A DNA stretch of 64,000 bases, from contig OY821775.1 in NCBI GenBank assembly GCA_963682175.1, positions 13,302,501 to 13,366,500 of the forward strand, in the 5' to 3' direction. Origin of the DNA: Triglochin maritima. Lineage: Eukaryota; Streptophyta; Magnoliopsida; Alismatales; Juncaginaceae. This document shows positions 1 through 9,594 of the stretch, piece after piece. The position numbers and the translations under genes are program-made. The notes under the pieces were generated by a model. That model had not been told where the DNA came from and made no database searches. It was given only the letters and a program-made list of their open reading frames with translations. The first letter of the stretch is position 1; each line of letters begins with the position of its first letter.

Positions 1-16
1 ATTGTTTGATCTTTAA

Positions 17-671
17 GAGAAATATGTTAGTCTTCCTTATGCGAGGGGGTATAAGATTCTGCAGGACATGAAGGAATGGGTAAAGAATGAAATTGAAAAA
101 AAGGATATCTCACTGCCAGTAGAAGGTATGCTTAAGTTGTTTGTTTTGTTTACGTTTTTCCAACATTTTATGCTTTTTTGTTTGTCAAATGTTTGCCTTA
201 ATATCTTAGATCTCATAATGGATTACTTAGTTGCCTGTGGTTTGGGAATTTCGGATTGTGAATTTAATTGAAATCGAATGCTGGTTTTTATGCTTTCAAA
301 TCTTGTGTATTTAATTTACCGTAATGCAGTTTGGTAAAATAAAATATAGATATGGATAACTAATCTCTCGGAAAACATACCTGCATTATGTATTGTTGTG
401 TCATACTCCCTATTGATACTTATCCGTGCTTTGTTTACAAAATCACCCACCACCAGTTATATTGTGCATTACAAAATCATTGTGCTCAACTACACAAGCA
501 GAAGGCAATTGCAATTGGAATATTGTACATATGATGAAAATTCTTGTGATTTGTTCCTTCCTGTTAACTTGGAGTTGTTTTATTCATCCTGCAGTGTCTT
601 TGTTGCATTTGATTTGTTTCGCAGGTTCGAGGAAAAGGCGATGGGAACCAAGTAAGGAATGCGAACTCTAG
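17..671 (+). CDS. 3' end of an unidentified gene (two last exons, partial)
   Basis: The frame is open from about position 17 to 125. It encodes a charged helix-like stretch that includes MKEWVKNEIEKKD and ends ISLPVE. A consensus donor (GTATGC) follows at 126 and a pyrimidine-rich acceptor ends at 624, giving a 499-bp intron. Joining 125 to 625 keeps the frame and adds a basic tail, SRKRRWEPSKECEL, then TAG at 669-671. The tail could act as a nuclear localisation signal, but that is inference. The upstream exon boundary is unclear: an in-frame TAA lies at 14-16, so the exon probably starts just after it, or the rest lies outside the window. I do not recognise the family. The 300 bp downstream look like 3' UTR and spacer up to the gypsy insertion at 998. 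Confidence 0.4.
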
Positions 672-997
672 CAAGCCAATCTCTTGTTTTGTTGGGCCCA
701 TTAGTTTTGACATGACCCTAAAGCTATGAGATCTGAACACAACTTACACGAGTTTGTTTTTGTGTTTTATTATGTTTTGACTTAATCACGATTTTAATAT
801 GAATTCACTTTGACTTGGGTGAAGGATACATCTGAAGCTTGAATTTTTTCCCCTCCGGAAACACATATGTAGTATCACAATTTTGTTGCATGAAGACTCA
901 AATATAGAAATTGTTCACGTGTTACAGTAAAACTCTATTTTCTGCAAGATGAGACCGATTGTCTTAGCCATACTTATTCAAAATTTCCAATGAGAAC
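672..997. other. 3' flank of the first gene
   Basis: AT-rich sequence with no open frame of note. It is probably 3' UTR and spacer. Its last bases (993-997, AGAAC) are the left target-site duplication of the gypsy element. Confidence 0.4.
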
Positions 998-1429
998 TGT
1001 AAAATCTCCGAACAGCGGAAAATTTAAACTTTTAAAATCAAGATGAACACAAGAATAAAACCAAGAGTGTGGACATTACTGAAAGAAAACACCCAAATAC
1101 GTCTCGTGCACCATATTACATAAAAGTTTGTCAAAAGAGTGATTACATCATAACACAAAACACGTAGTACATGTAATCACGAAAACCTAAAGTAGGTAGA
1201 CGACAGGATCCAGTCCCAAAGTGCAATCGCTCTCAGTCACCACCCGCCGGAACCTAACGCGATCCTGAAAAAGATGCAACAATAATGCCTGAGTTTTCAT
1301 AAGGAAACTCCGTATGACAAACTCACTTATATGTCCTAACATACTAGTATAGCATGACATGAAATACAAAGCAGTAAACAACATTCCCACAAGGACAAAA
1401 TCGGACATCCGTCCTGCAATCGTTCCCGC

Positions 1430-1960
1430 TGTCACACAGGCCCCGCGGTCTACAATCGCCACCGCTGCCACACAGGCCTCACGGTCCGCAACAGCGCCAT
1501 CACCACACAGGCCGTACGGTCCAACAACCACCGGTACAACACAGGCCACACAGTCTAACATCACCACCGCCACACAGGCCACACGATCCAACATCGGGTC
1601 CCCGTAGAGACCTACCGTAGGCACATATGGTCCAACGGACAGTACGCAACACATCCCCACACGCGACTACACAAGCCAAGGGATCGGTGAGGAGGCGTTC
1701 GCACTTCCACGCAGGTAGAATCAGATCTGAAAACATCGTGGTCCACCACAACACCAACGGAGCCGTCGCTCAGGTCGGTCCATCACCGACACCACACAGG
1801 CCGCACGGTACCTCACTCGATAGGTGCACAGTCGAGCTACCTACCGAAACACATCATCGGCAGTCCATCGCCGCAACCACACAGGCTACGCGTGATCCTC
1901 TCTGCCGCCACACAGGCCGCACAGGGGCCCTCCCGCCGCCACATAGGCCGCACGGGCTCG
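1430..1960. repeat. ACACAGGCC-type degenerate tandem repeats in the gypsy LTR
   Basis: Units of roughly 30-36 bp share CACACAGGCC followed by a short variable stretch and ACGGTCC. About ten or more copies can be counted, and a matching set lies in the right LTR at 5320-5785 and 8265-8320. The block is richer in G+C than its surroundings. The open frames across it on both strands come from the repeat and are not genes. Confidence 0.7.
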
Positions 1961-2514
1961 TGCAATCACTGCCTATCAAGGTCAGTCGAACATATCCGCC
2001 ACACAAAGGGTCAGACAATCGACATATCCTAACTGAAGTCCGCAGGGTCAATGAGATCCACGTGCAGACACCAACTCCGGCGCTATAAAAGCAGGGCAAC
2101 GACCTCCGTAGCCCCTCAGGCCGGTAGTCACTTTACCCAACGACAGTTGCGTGCCCACTGAAGCAATGGGATCCGCAATCCCTCAGGCTGCTACTCTACA
2201 ATAGTCATATCAATCAGAACCGGTGCTGATGACTCCCTAGACCGCGGAGTGCTGATCCGCAATTACTAGTGATTCTTCCGCGATTACTTGCGTAGAGGAA
2301 GTCAACAAAAGAAAAGAGTAGAAACAATTATTAGTCACGATCCATACATGGAGGTGACGCGTTCCGGACACCCACACACTTCCACACGACGGTCCCTGGA
2401 CAGGCACGCGTAACGCGCCCACTGTCACCTCCCGGCTCACGCACAAGGTGAGGACACTGGTTTCCGTGGACAGAGTTGGCATCCTGAGCGAAACCAGGAA
2501 TTCTGTCCTGTGAA

Positions 2515-3010
2515 AAACGGTCGACCGAAAGAGACAACTCGGTCAACCGTTTTCCTCAAGGGAATCGGTCGACCGAAAGTGACAACTGGTCGACCGTTTC
2601 CACAAGGGAATCGATCGACCGAAAGTGATAAGTCGGTCGACATCTTCCACAAGGGAATCGGTCGACCGAAGCGTCTGCCACGGTCGAACTATTTGCGCAA
2701 AACATAAGTCCCAACGGTCTACCGAAGGTCTAAAACCGGTCGACCGAACGAGGTCAAAATCCGGAGTCTGGTCAACATCAAAATCAAATCTATCGGTCGA
2801 CCGACTCAGGGGTCTCGGTCGACCGAAACCTACCAGGGCATCCTAATATTTCTAAGTCATAAAACGGTCGACCGCACACAACAATAAAAGGTCAAGTACA
2901 CTTAAGTTCCGGTCGACCGAACACAAGGACCCGGTCGATCGAAACATCACAGACAGTCAAAAATACACTACATTCGGTCGACCGTCCGAGGGACCAGGTC
3001 GACCGTTGGT
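2515..3010. repeat. Array of CGGTCGACCG palindromes in the left gypsy LTR
   Basis: About 14 copies or near-copies of the self-complementary 10-mer CGGTCGACCG lie in under 500 bp (for example near 2520, 2567, 2590, 2660, 2740, 2793, 2817, 2865, 2911, 2975 and 2997). Spacing is irregular, about 20-80 bp. The sequence between copies is not conserved, so this is not a simple tandem repeat. The right LTR retains only the last two sites (near 8442 and 8464). Confidence 0.85.
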
Positions 3011-3575
3011 CGTCTTCTACCTCGCGCCAGCCAAGGTTTCTTTAGGCAAACTCGCCGCCGGGGAGGTCTCCGACCTCCCACGACCGACCACAAAATCACC
3101 CCAACGTGGGTGAGCAACAATGCCTCTAATGCAAGAACTTGACATACCTTTTTCGCAAGAACGACGATTCCACCGGAGAACTTCGGAACTCCAACGACCA
3201 ACTCCGGCCCCACAACACGCACCTCCTCCTCGCGCCTTCTTCCCACCACGTCCTTGCCCCGCGCGCCTTGCTCTGCAACCCTCACCACCGGAGCTCAAGG
3301 ATCAAGAAGGAGAGGAAAAGATGGGTGGAGAGAAGAATGAAGAGAGGAAGGAGAAGACTGAGAGAACGTGAGAGAGAGAGGGGGGAAGCTTCTCCTTCTT
3401 CAAACCCACACCAACAGCACCACACCATCACCCTACACTCCAGCCCACTCCTCCTTCACGTCACCACCACATCACCAACAACACCCTCTTATTCCCTCCT
3501 CAACTCCACATGCAAACCCTCTGCAATTAGTACCCTAATCACCATTAATCCTTAACCAAAGTTAGGGTCTTTACA

Positions 3576-4082
3576 ATCCACCCTTCTTAAAAGGATTTCG
3601 TCCTCGAAATCGCGACAAGCTGCTCCTTGAAGCTCCAAGTCCTCCTTCCACACTCGTTCCGTGAAGATGGAAAACACAACACAAAACCAAACCATACAAC
3701 AAATAAGGCCCAAAAGCAGATAACGTACCTCTCGTTCCGGTGTGGGCGCCACTCGCCTCCTCAGCCTGGATGGTGAAGACCCGTCCAGCTCTCCGATCCT
3801 GCTCTGGTCGTGCAACAGATCTGCCGATTCCGCCCCTCCCTGCCTCTGGGGTCCGGATCTCCTGCTGGGTCCTCCTTGCCTGTGAGGGCACTCTCGGATA
3901 TAGTCTCCCTGCTGACCGCATCCTCAGCAAACTCCAGCACGGAGGAAGCACCGCTGACCGGGGTGGACTCCGCCACAAGCTCTGCATGCCTCAGGTCGGC
4001 TATAACTACCGTCCTCAGTGCGGAACCTCTTACCTGAACTACCTCCAGCACTGTCCTCTACGCGACCAACATAATCCTTCTG
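3576..4082 (-). pseudogene. Gag zinc-knuckle region joined to a pol tail remnant
   Basis: Read on the minus strand below 4083, a cysteine/histidine pattern of a CCHC knuckle (CRACGGVHPGQRC, then CGQQGDYIRECP) can be followed, but with an in-frame stop inside and frame changes around it. A short protease-proximal piece (GRVFTIQAEEA) follows. The sequence then meets the segment encoding FEDEILLRR, of the kind normally found at the very end of gypsy pol next to the polypurine tract. I infer one large deletion between about 3700 and 3780 that removed the rest of pol. The polypurine tract (minus strand AAGAAGGGTGGAT) abuts the LTR at 3576. Confidence 0.65.
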
Positions 4083-4751
4083 CTACCTCTGAGGTTTCTG
4101 ATAGTTCTCCTGGTCGATGATAGTTGCGAACTTCACTGCATCCGCCAAGGTCTGTGACATACTGTTGATCACACGCGACCGGAGTTGCTTCCTCAATCCC
4201 TTGATGAACTTCCTCGCTCGCTGCTCAGGTGTCACATAAGTCTCAGCACAGTAACGTTCCAAAGGATTGAACTTGCTGATGTAGCCGGCCAGAGACATCT
4301 CCTTCTGCTCAAGGGCAAGGAACTCATCCTTCTTCCTATCTCTGACATGCTGAGAGAAATACTGCTCATTGAACTCCTCCAAAAACTCATCCCAGCTGAC
4401 ATCCACTCTGTCGTCGAACACCACCGCGCATGTGGACCTCCACCAATTTGCCGCATCACCGTCCAGAACGTATGTGGCCAGATCCACCATCCTCTCAGGT
4501 GCAACTCTAATCGCTCGAAAGATCTTCTGCATCTTGAAGACCCAGTCCTCCGCCACCTCTGGAGCACTCCTGCCATCAAAACTCGGTGGGTGCTGACGCA
4601 TAAACCAGTCATGCTCAGCGCTCATCCCGCCCTGCACATTCTGGGTTGCCTGTCGCTCCAGAAACTCGCCCAACCTGTCCCAGTTGGCACCTCCTGTGTC
4701 GTCACTGGCATCGCGATTACGCGGGGAACTCCGCACACGTCTAGGAGCCAT
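4083..4751 (-). pseudogene. gag: Gypsy gag (Retrotrans_gag domain), truncated
   Basis: The minus-strand frame starts at the ATG at 4749-4751 (MAPRRVRSSPRNRD) and runs about 223 codons. It shows the plant gypsy capsid region: a proline-rich lead-in, PPSFDGRSAPEVAEDWVFKM, an ATYVLDGDAANWWRS stretch, and the EFNEQYFSQHVRDRKKDEFLALEQ segment that marks Retrotrans_gag. Capsid proteins of this family package element RNA into cytoplasmic particles. The frame stops before the zinc knuckle, which lies in shifted frames downstream, so the protein made here would be capsid only. The ATG sits about 115 bp inside the primer site. Confidence 0.85.
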
Positions 4752-4864
4752 CTGGAACAACAATCAAAACTAATCAGCAATGCATGCATGATCTACTACC
4801 AGAAATGCAATAATCAAGCTATATTACTCGCAAGGGTGGTTTCTTTGAGAGAATGCACAGGAAC

Positions 4865-4881
4865 CGACCGCTCTGATACCA
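4865..4881 (-). promoter_or_regulatory. Primer binding site (tRNA-Met type) of the gypsy element
   Basis: The minus strand reads TGGTATCAGAGCGGTCGG just inside the 5' LTR boundary at 4884. TGGTATCAGAGC matches the initiator tRNA-Met 3' end complement used by many plant LTR elements. It fixes the element's orientation. Confidence 0.85.
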
Positions 4882-6959
4882 ATTGTAACATCCCCGAACA
4901 GCGGAAAATTTAAACTTTTAAAATCAAGAGGAACACAAGGATAAAACCATCAAGGGTGTGGACATTACTGAAAGAAACACCCAAATACGTCTGGTGCACC
5001 ATATTACATAAGAGTTTGTTAAAAGAGTAATTACATCATAACACAAAACACATAGTACATGTAATCACAAAAACGTAAAGTAGGTAGATGACAGAATCCA
5101 GTCCCAAAGTGCAACCTCCGTGAGTCACCACCCGTCGGAACCTAACGCGGTCCTGAAAAAGATGCAACAACAATGCCTGAGTTTCCATAAGGAAACCCCG
5201 TATGACAAGCTCACCTATATGCCATAACATACTAGTATAGCATGACATGAAATACAAAGCAGTAAACAACATTCCCACAAGGGCAAAATCGGGCATCCGT
5301 CCTGCAATCATTCCCACTGCCACACAGGCCCCGCGGTCTACAATCGCCACCGCTGTCACACAGGCCCCACGGTCCACAACAGCGTCGTCACCACACAGGT
5401 CGCACGACCCAACAACCATCGGTACCACACAAACCACACGGTCTAACATCACTGCCGCCACACAGGACGCACGGTCCAACATCGGGTCCCCGTAGAGACC
5501 TACCGTAGGCACATACGGTCTAACGGACAGTACGCAACACATCCCCACACGCGACTACACAAGCCAAGGGATCGGTGAGGAGGCGTTCGCACTTCCACGC
5601 AGGTAGAATCAGATCTGAAAACATCGTGGTCCACCACAACACCAACGGAACCGTCGCTCAGGTCGGTCCATCACCGACACCACACAGGCCGCACGGTACC
5701 TCACTCGATAGGTGCCCAGTCGAGCTACCTGCCGAAACACATCATCGGCAGTCCATCGCCGCAACCACACAGGCTACGCGCGACCCTCCTGAAGGGAATG
5801 TGTTCTAAAAGTTTTACTTTTAAATGTCAATTATTATGAATTGAATGAGAAATCATTTTGTTCCTTGTTTATGTTATTCGTCTTTTGGAAGTGTTAAGGA
5901 AGAGGCTCTTGGTCCTTAACCGTAGAGCTCTAAAAGATATTGGTTTACATAAAACAAAAGATATTCGCAATCATGGTAATTAACATGGAACATTAATTAC
6001 CGAGTTAAGATTGTCGTGTTGGTCATAGATCATTGTAGCTCTACAAGTGAGTGACAACACGGGTATGCAAAAGAGGAAAATATTACTTTTGTATACTGAA
6101 TAGACCTAATAAGTAAAATATTATAGAAATGTGTTTCTGTGTCATTAATATTTTACTGTGTCTTTGGTCCTTTGATATGAGACTTATATCTAATCACTTA
6201 AGGAATACTTAATTAGATCAGTGTCTTGAACTATCGATCAGTGTAGTGTAAAGGCATTGGTTGGCTAAGTACAACTTTTGTTGGAGAAGATAGTTAGTCA
6301 AAAGATTATCATTGCCCCTCTTAATTGAGTGATGATATTAGTGGGCCCCTTGATAAAGCAAAGTTATAATGTGCACAATGTGATTTGAGTTAAGTCACAT
6401 ATTTATAACTAGCTTAAAGAGATCAAGAAATGAATACTAATACAAAGATGACACAATACTACTTTGTGTGTATTCTCAATATCATGAGGCAAGGGACGGA
6501 CACAAGTGGTGCACTCCATCACTAAATGGATCGGGTTTTGGTTCGAGTGGAATTAAGACATCTAACTAATTGGGAGCTATAATGTGTAGCTAGATACTGC
6601 TTATAGCTTGTGATATTAAGCTCTTAATATCACTGCCAACTTAGTTTAGATCCTCCCATAGGTCACACCGCAAAAACCGTGAAACAAGAAGCTTGATTTT
6701 TGGTTCATATGATGTGTCGGGTTTCTCATAGAAAATATGACACATGTGGTGAACAAGTAAAATCAATTATGTTGTATATATAACATAATTAGAATCATGA
6801 TAAATTCATATGAGATGCATATATTATGGGGTGCAATAATTTATTGTTGCATAGGATAATATATTGCATAAGTTGTGAATTTGCTAAAACCCCCAATTTC
6901 AAATTTTGTTAGAAATAAATCCAAAATTTGAAATAGGCAAAATCGGGTAGAAGTTCGGT

Positions 6960-7280
6960 AATCCGTTGAGGTTCGGTCGACCGAAGGATCTATGGATCGG
7001 TCAACCGAACGTGGAACGGATAATCGTAATTGATTGACCGAACTTAACCAAAGTGCCTGGAACTTTGGTACGGTGTACCGAACCAAAATCGGTCGACCGA
7101 ATAATATTAAGTTCCGATATTTTCGGTTAACCGAATGGCACTCGGTCTTAGACGAGAATTCGTCCGATCGGTTAAGGAGAATTTTTCCCTTTAAGAATCG
7201 GTCATCCGTCTAGTACTCGGTCAACCAATCGTGACATATTCGGTTAACCGAATGGGTCTCGGTCAACCGAACATCGATTG
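6960..7280. repeat. Palindrome cluster (CGGTCGACCG and TTCGGTTAACCGAA types) in the solo LTR
   Basis: Sites include CGGTCGACCG (near 6974 and 7092), CGGTCAACCG variants, CGGTGTACCG (near 7070) and the 14-bp TTCGGTTAACCGAA (near 7118 and 7240). The half-sites CGGT and ACCG are kept while the central dinucleotide varies. Confidence 0.75.
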
Positions 7281-7453
7281 ATTTTCTGCCTTTGATTATT
7301 AAGAGATTAATTTGATTGATGGTTGGATTAGCTCCAAACTTGGTCAAACGTTTTGTGGGTGCATGTAATACATGAAGGAATTAATTTATGAGAGAAAATA
7401 TAAAGAAAAAACGTGGCTAAAGAATAGCCATGATTAAGAGTAAGATTGGAACC

Positions 7454-7461
7454 TATAAATA
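7454..7461 (+). promoter_or_regulatory. TATA box of the solo LTR
   Basis: TATAAATA in the context CCTATAAATAGG. It lies in the second half of the LTR, where a U3 promoter is expected. Confidence 0.5.
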
Positions 7462-8701
7462 GGTCCTTATTCTCCCTAATTGTGACACACAATTCAATAA
7501 TTATTTTCTCTCTTAATTCACCACAAAATCCCACGAAAATTCTCTTAGTTTTCTAAGTCTTTGGAAGGAGAAATCTCAGAGGCTAAGGAAGGGGTTTGTA
7601 GCTAGATTCTAAGCTTGTTTGGAGATCGATTGGCTAGCTCCTTTCTCTCCAACCTTGTTTAGGGTTTCGGTGAACACTCGGAGGCATCCGGCGCATTGCA
7701 CGCGAAGAGATAACGGAACAAGTGAGTGCCGTCAAGGTGCCAGGGGTAGGGATCTGTGTTCTATGGAAATATATCGCCGGACTTGGGACTTGGGGGTAAG
7801 CACCAGGCAAGAAATACAGTATAGGGTGCGCGTTAAGGCTAGAAGAAAGGACTTAATGGGAATGAACCAGATAGGCTTTGCCAGAACTTTACAACAGTGG
7901 CAAGCGCCCGGATTCTGCGACAGACGAGAGAAGGCCTCGTAATGGCTACAAGTGAGGCATCTGCTTTTACAACAGTGGCAAGCTCCTTTCTCTCCAACCT
8001 TGTTTAGGGTTTCGGTGAACACTCGGAGGCATCCGGCGCGGCGAGAAGCATCCCCAACGTCTCCGAATCTTCAAGAAGATTTTGAGAACTTCTAGGTATG
8101 AATTTCGGAGCCCTTGTTTGTTTTAATAGAGTTTTGAAACTAGATGTTAAAACAAACTGATGCATGCATGAAATAAATCAAAGAAAATTGTAATTGATCC
8201 TTATTATACATAAAAATTTCGAAAATATATATGTATAATTAAACATGAAATCCTACACCTCCCTCCCGCTACACAGGCCGCACAGGGGCCCTCTCACCGC
8301 TACACAGGCCGCACGAGCTTGTGCAACCACTGCCTATCAAGGTCAGTCGAACATATCCGACACACAAAGGGCCAGACAATCGACAGATCCGAACCTAAGT
8401 CCGCAGGGTCAATGCGTACAGACAGTCAAAATACACTACATTCGGTCGACCGTCCGAGGGACCCGGTCGACTGTTGGTCGTCTTCAACCTCGCGCCAGCT
8501 AAGGTTTCTTTAGGCAAAATCGCCGCCAGGGAGGTCTCCGACCTCCCACGACCGACCACAACATCACCCCAACGTGGGTGAGCAACAAGGCCTCTAATGC
8601 AAGAACTTGATATACCTTCTTCGCAAGAACGACGATTCCATCGGAGAACTCCGGAGCTCCAACGACCAACTCCGGCCCCACAGCACGCACCTCCTCCTCG
8701 T

Positions 8702-9257
8702 TAGGGCTGTCAGCGGGGCGGGGCGGGGCGGGGCGGGTTTTCACCCAACCGCTACCCGCCCCGCCAAAGTTAAGCGGGTCGGCGGGGCGGGGCGGGGCGG
8801 GGTCAAAAAAAAAAACCGCTACCCGCCCCGCGTAAGGATGGACTAGGCTATGCGGGGCGGGTTGGCGGGTTTGGCGGGTTTAATTTTTTATTAAAGTTAA
8901 ATACAAAAATAAATTTATTTTCTTTAACATTATCTATTTTAATCAAAACTAAGTACAAAAATCAAGGAAAAAATCAATCAATGTATGTTTTTAAAGCTAT
9001 ATACAAAAAAAATTAAAGCTAAATACAAACAAAATCAAAACTAAATACAAAAAAAATCAAAAATATATATGGCTTATGCGGGTTGCGGGTTATGCGGGGC
9101 GGGTTGGGAGAAAACCGCAACCCGCCCCGCTTATTATGCGGGTTGTGCGGGTGGCGGGTTGGCGGGTTGGCGGGTAACAATTTTTTGTCCGCAACCCGCG
9201 TTAGGCGGGGCGGGGCGGGGCGGGTTGCGGGTAAATTTCTACCCATTGACAGCCCTA
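8702..9257. mobile_element. hAT-type MITE, GCGGG-rich
   Basis: The terminal inverted repeats are TAGGGCTGTCA and TGACAGCCCTA. A perfect 8-bp target duplication CTCCTCGT (8694-8701 and 9258-9265) flanks them. Removing it restores the gypsy LTR sequence seen at 3230. The 8-bp duplication and TAGGG ends are hAT hallmarks. Both ends are packed with GCGGG units; the centre is AT-rich, with repeated CTAAATACAAA units. There is no coding capacity. The copy at 16572-17069 is the same family in inverse orientation. Confidence 0.9.
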
Positions 9258-9594
9258 CTCCTCGTGTCTTCTTCCCACCATGTCCTTGCCTCGCGCGCCT
9301 TGCTCTGCAACCCTCACCATCGGAGCTCAAGGATCAAGAAGGAGAGGAAAAGATGGGTGGAGAGAAGAATGAAGAGCGGAAGGAGAAGAAGGAGAGAACG
9401 TGAGAGAGGGGGGGGAGCTTCTCCTTCTTCAAACCCACACCAACAACACCACACCATCACCTTACACTCCAGCTCACTCCTCCTTCACGTCACCACCACA
9501 TCACCAATAGCACCCTCCTCAACTCCCCGTGCAAACCCTCCACAATTAGCACCCTAATCACCATTAATCCCTAACCAAAGTTAGGGTCTTTACA

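Larger units (their letters stand above)
998..3575 (-). repeat. 3' LTR of the gypsy element (left copy, uninterrupted)
   Basis: It starts TGTAAAATCTCC and ends TTTACA on the + strand, 2578 bp. It aligns with the right copy over its first ~1.05 kb and again over its last ~0.6 kb. It holds a tandem zone built on ACACAGGCC (about 1430-1960), the CGGTCGACCG palindrome array (about 2515-3010), and a GA/CT-rich end. It keeps about 0.9 kb (roughly 2055-2950) that the right LTR lacks. Confidence 0.9.
5790..8257 (+). mobile_element. Solo LTR (2.47 kb) nested in the gypsy LTR
   Basis: The insert begins TGAAGG and ends CCTACA. It is flanked by a perfect 5-bp duplication CCTCC (5785-5789 and 8258-8262), and the gypsy LTR resumes on the far side. 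TG...CA ends, a 5-bp duplication and no internal coding region indicate a solo LTR left by LTR-LTR recombination. A TATA box (TATAAATA, 7454-7461) on the + strand suggests + orientation. A cluster of CGGTCGACCG-like palindromes lies about 200-500 bp upstream of it (6970-7275). A segment of about 60 bp starting AGCTCCTTTCTCTCC occurs twice (near 7635 and 7980), so part of the leader was duplicated. The parent family was not identified. Confidence 0.8.
998..9594 (-). mobile_element. Ty3/gypsy LTR retrotransposon reduced to gag (TR-GAG-like), with nested insertions
   Basis: Two long direct repeats (998-3575 and 4884-9594) begin TGTAA and end TTACA on the + strand. They flank an internal region of only 1.3 kb. 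On the minus strand the order is 5' LTR (4884-9594), tRNA-Met-type primer site, gag, polypurine tract, 3' LTR. The flanks carry AGAAC (993-997) and GGAAC (9595-9599), a 5-bp target duplication with one change. Protease, reverse transcriptase, RNase H and integrase are missing: after the gag zinc knuckle the sequence jumps to what looks like the extreme pol tail near the 3' LTR. Non-autonomous elements that keep gag alone are known in plants as TR-GAG elements, and this copy fits that description. The right LTR was later split by a solo LTR and a hAT MITE. The gag is itself damaged, so this copy is probably dead. Confidence 0.9.
4884..9594 (-). repeat. 5' LTR of the gypsy element (right copy, interrupted twice and deleted)
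   Basis: It starts TGTAACATCCCC and ends TTTACA. Removing the solo LTR (5790-8257) and the MITE (8702-9257), each with one target duplication, leaves about 1.67 kb. That is about 0.9 kb shorter than the left LTR. The missing part corresponds to left-LTR positions of roughly 2055-2950; the break lies near 8410. Confidence 0.85.

Noticed and set aside
1187..2099. Several minus- and plus-strand frames in the gypsy LTR
   Set aside because: They follow the ACACAGGCC repeats and recur in the second LTR; they are repeat translations.
8702..9257. GC-rich frames around 8.7-9.3 kb as a GC-rich gene or CpG island
   Set aside because: The GC content is due to GCGGG units of the hAT MITE, defined by TIRs and an 8-bp duplication.
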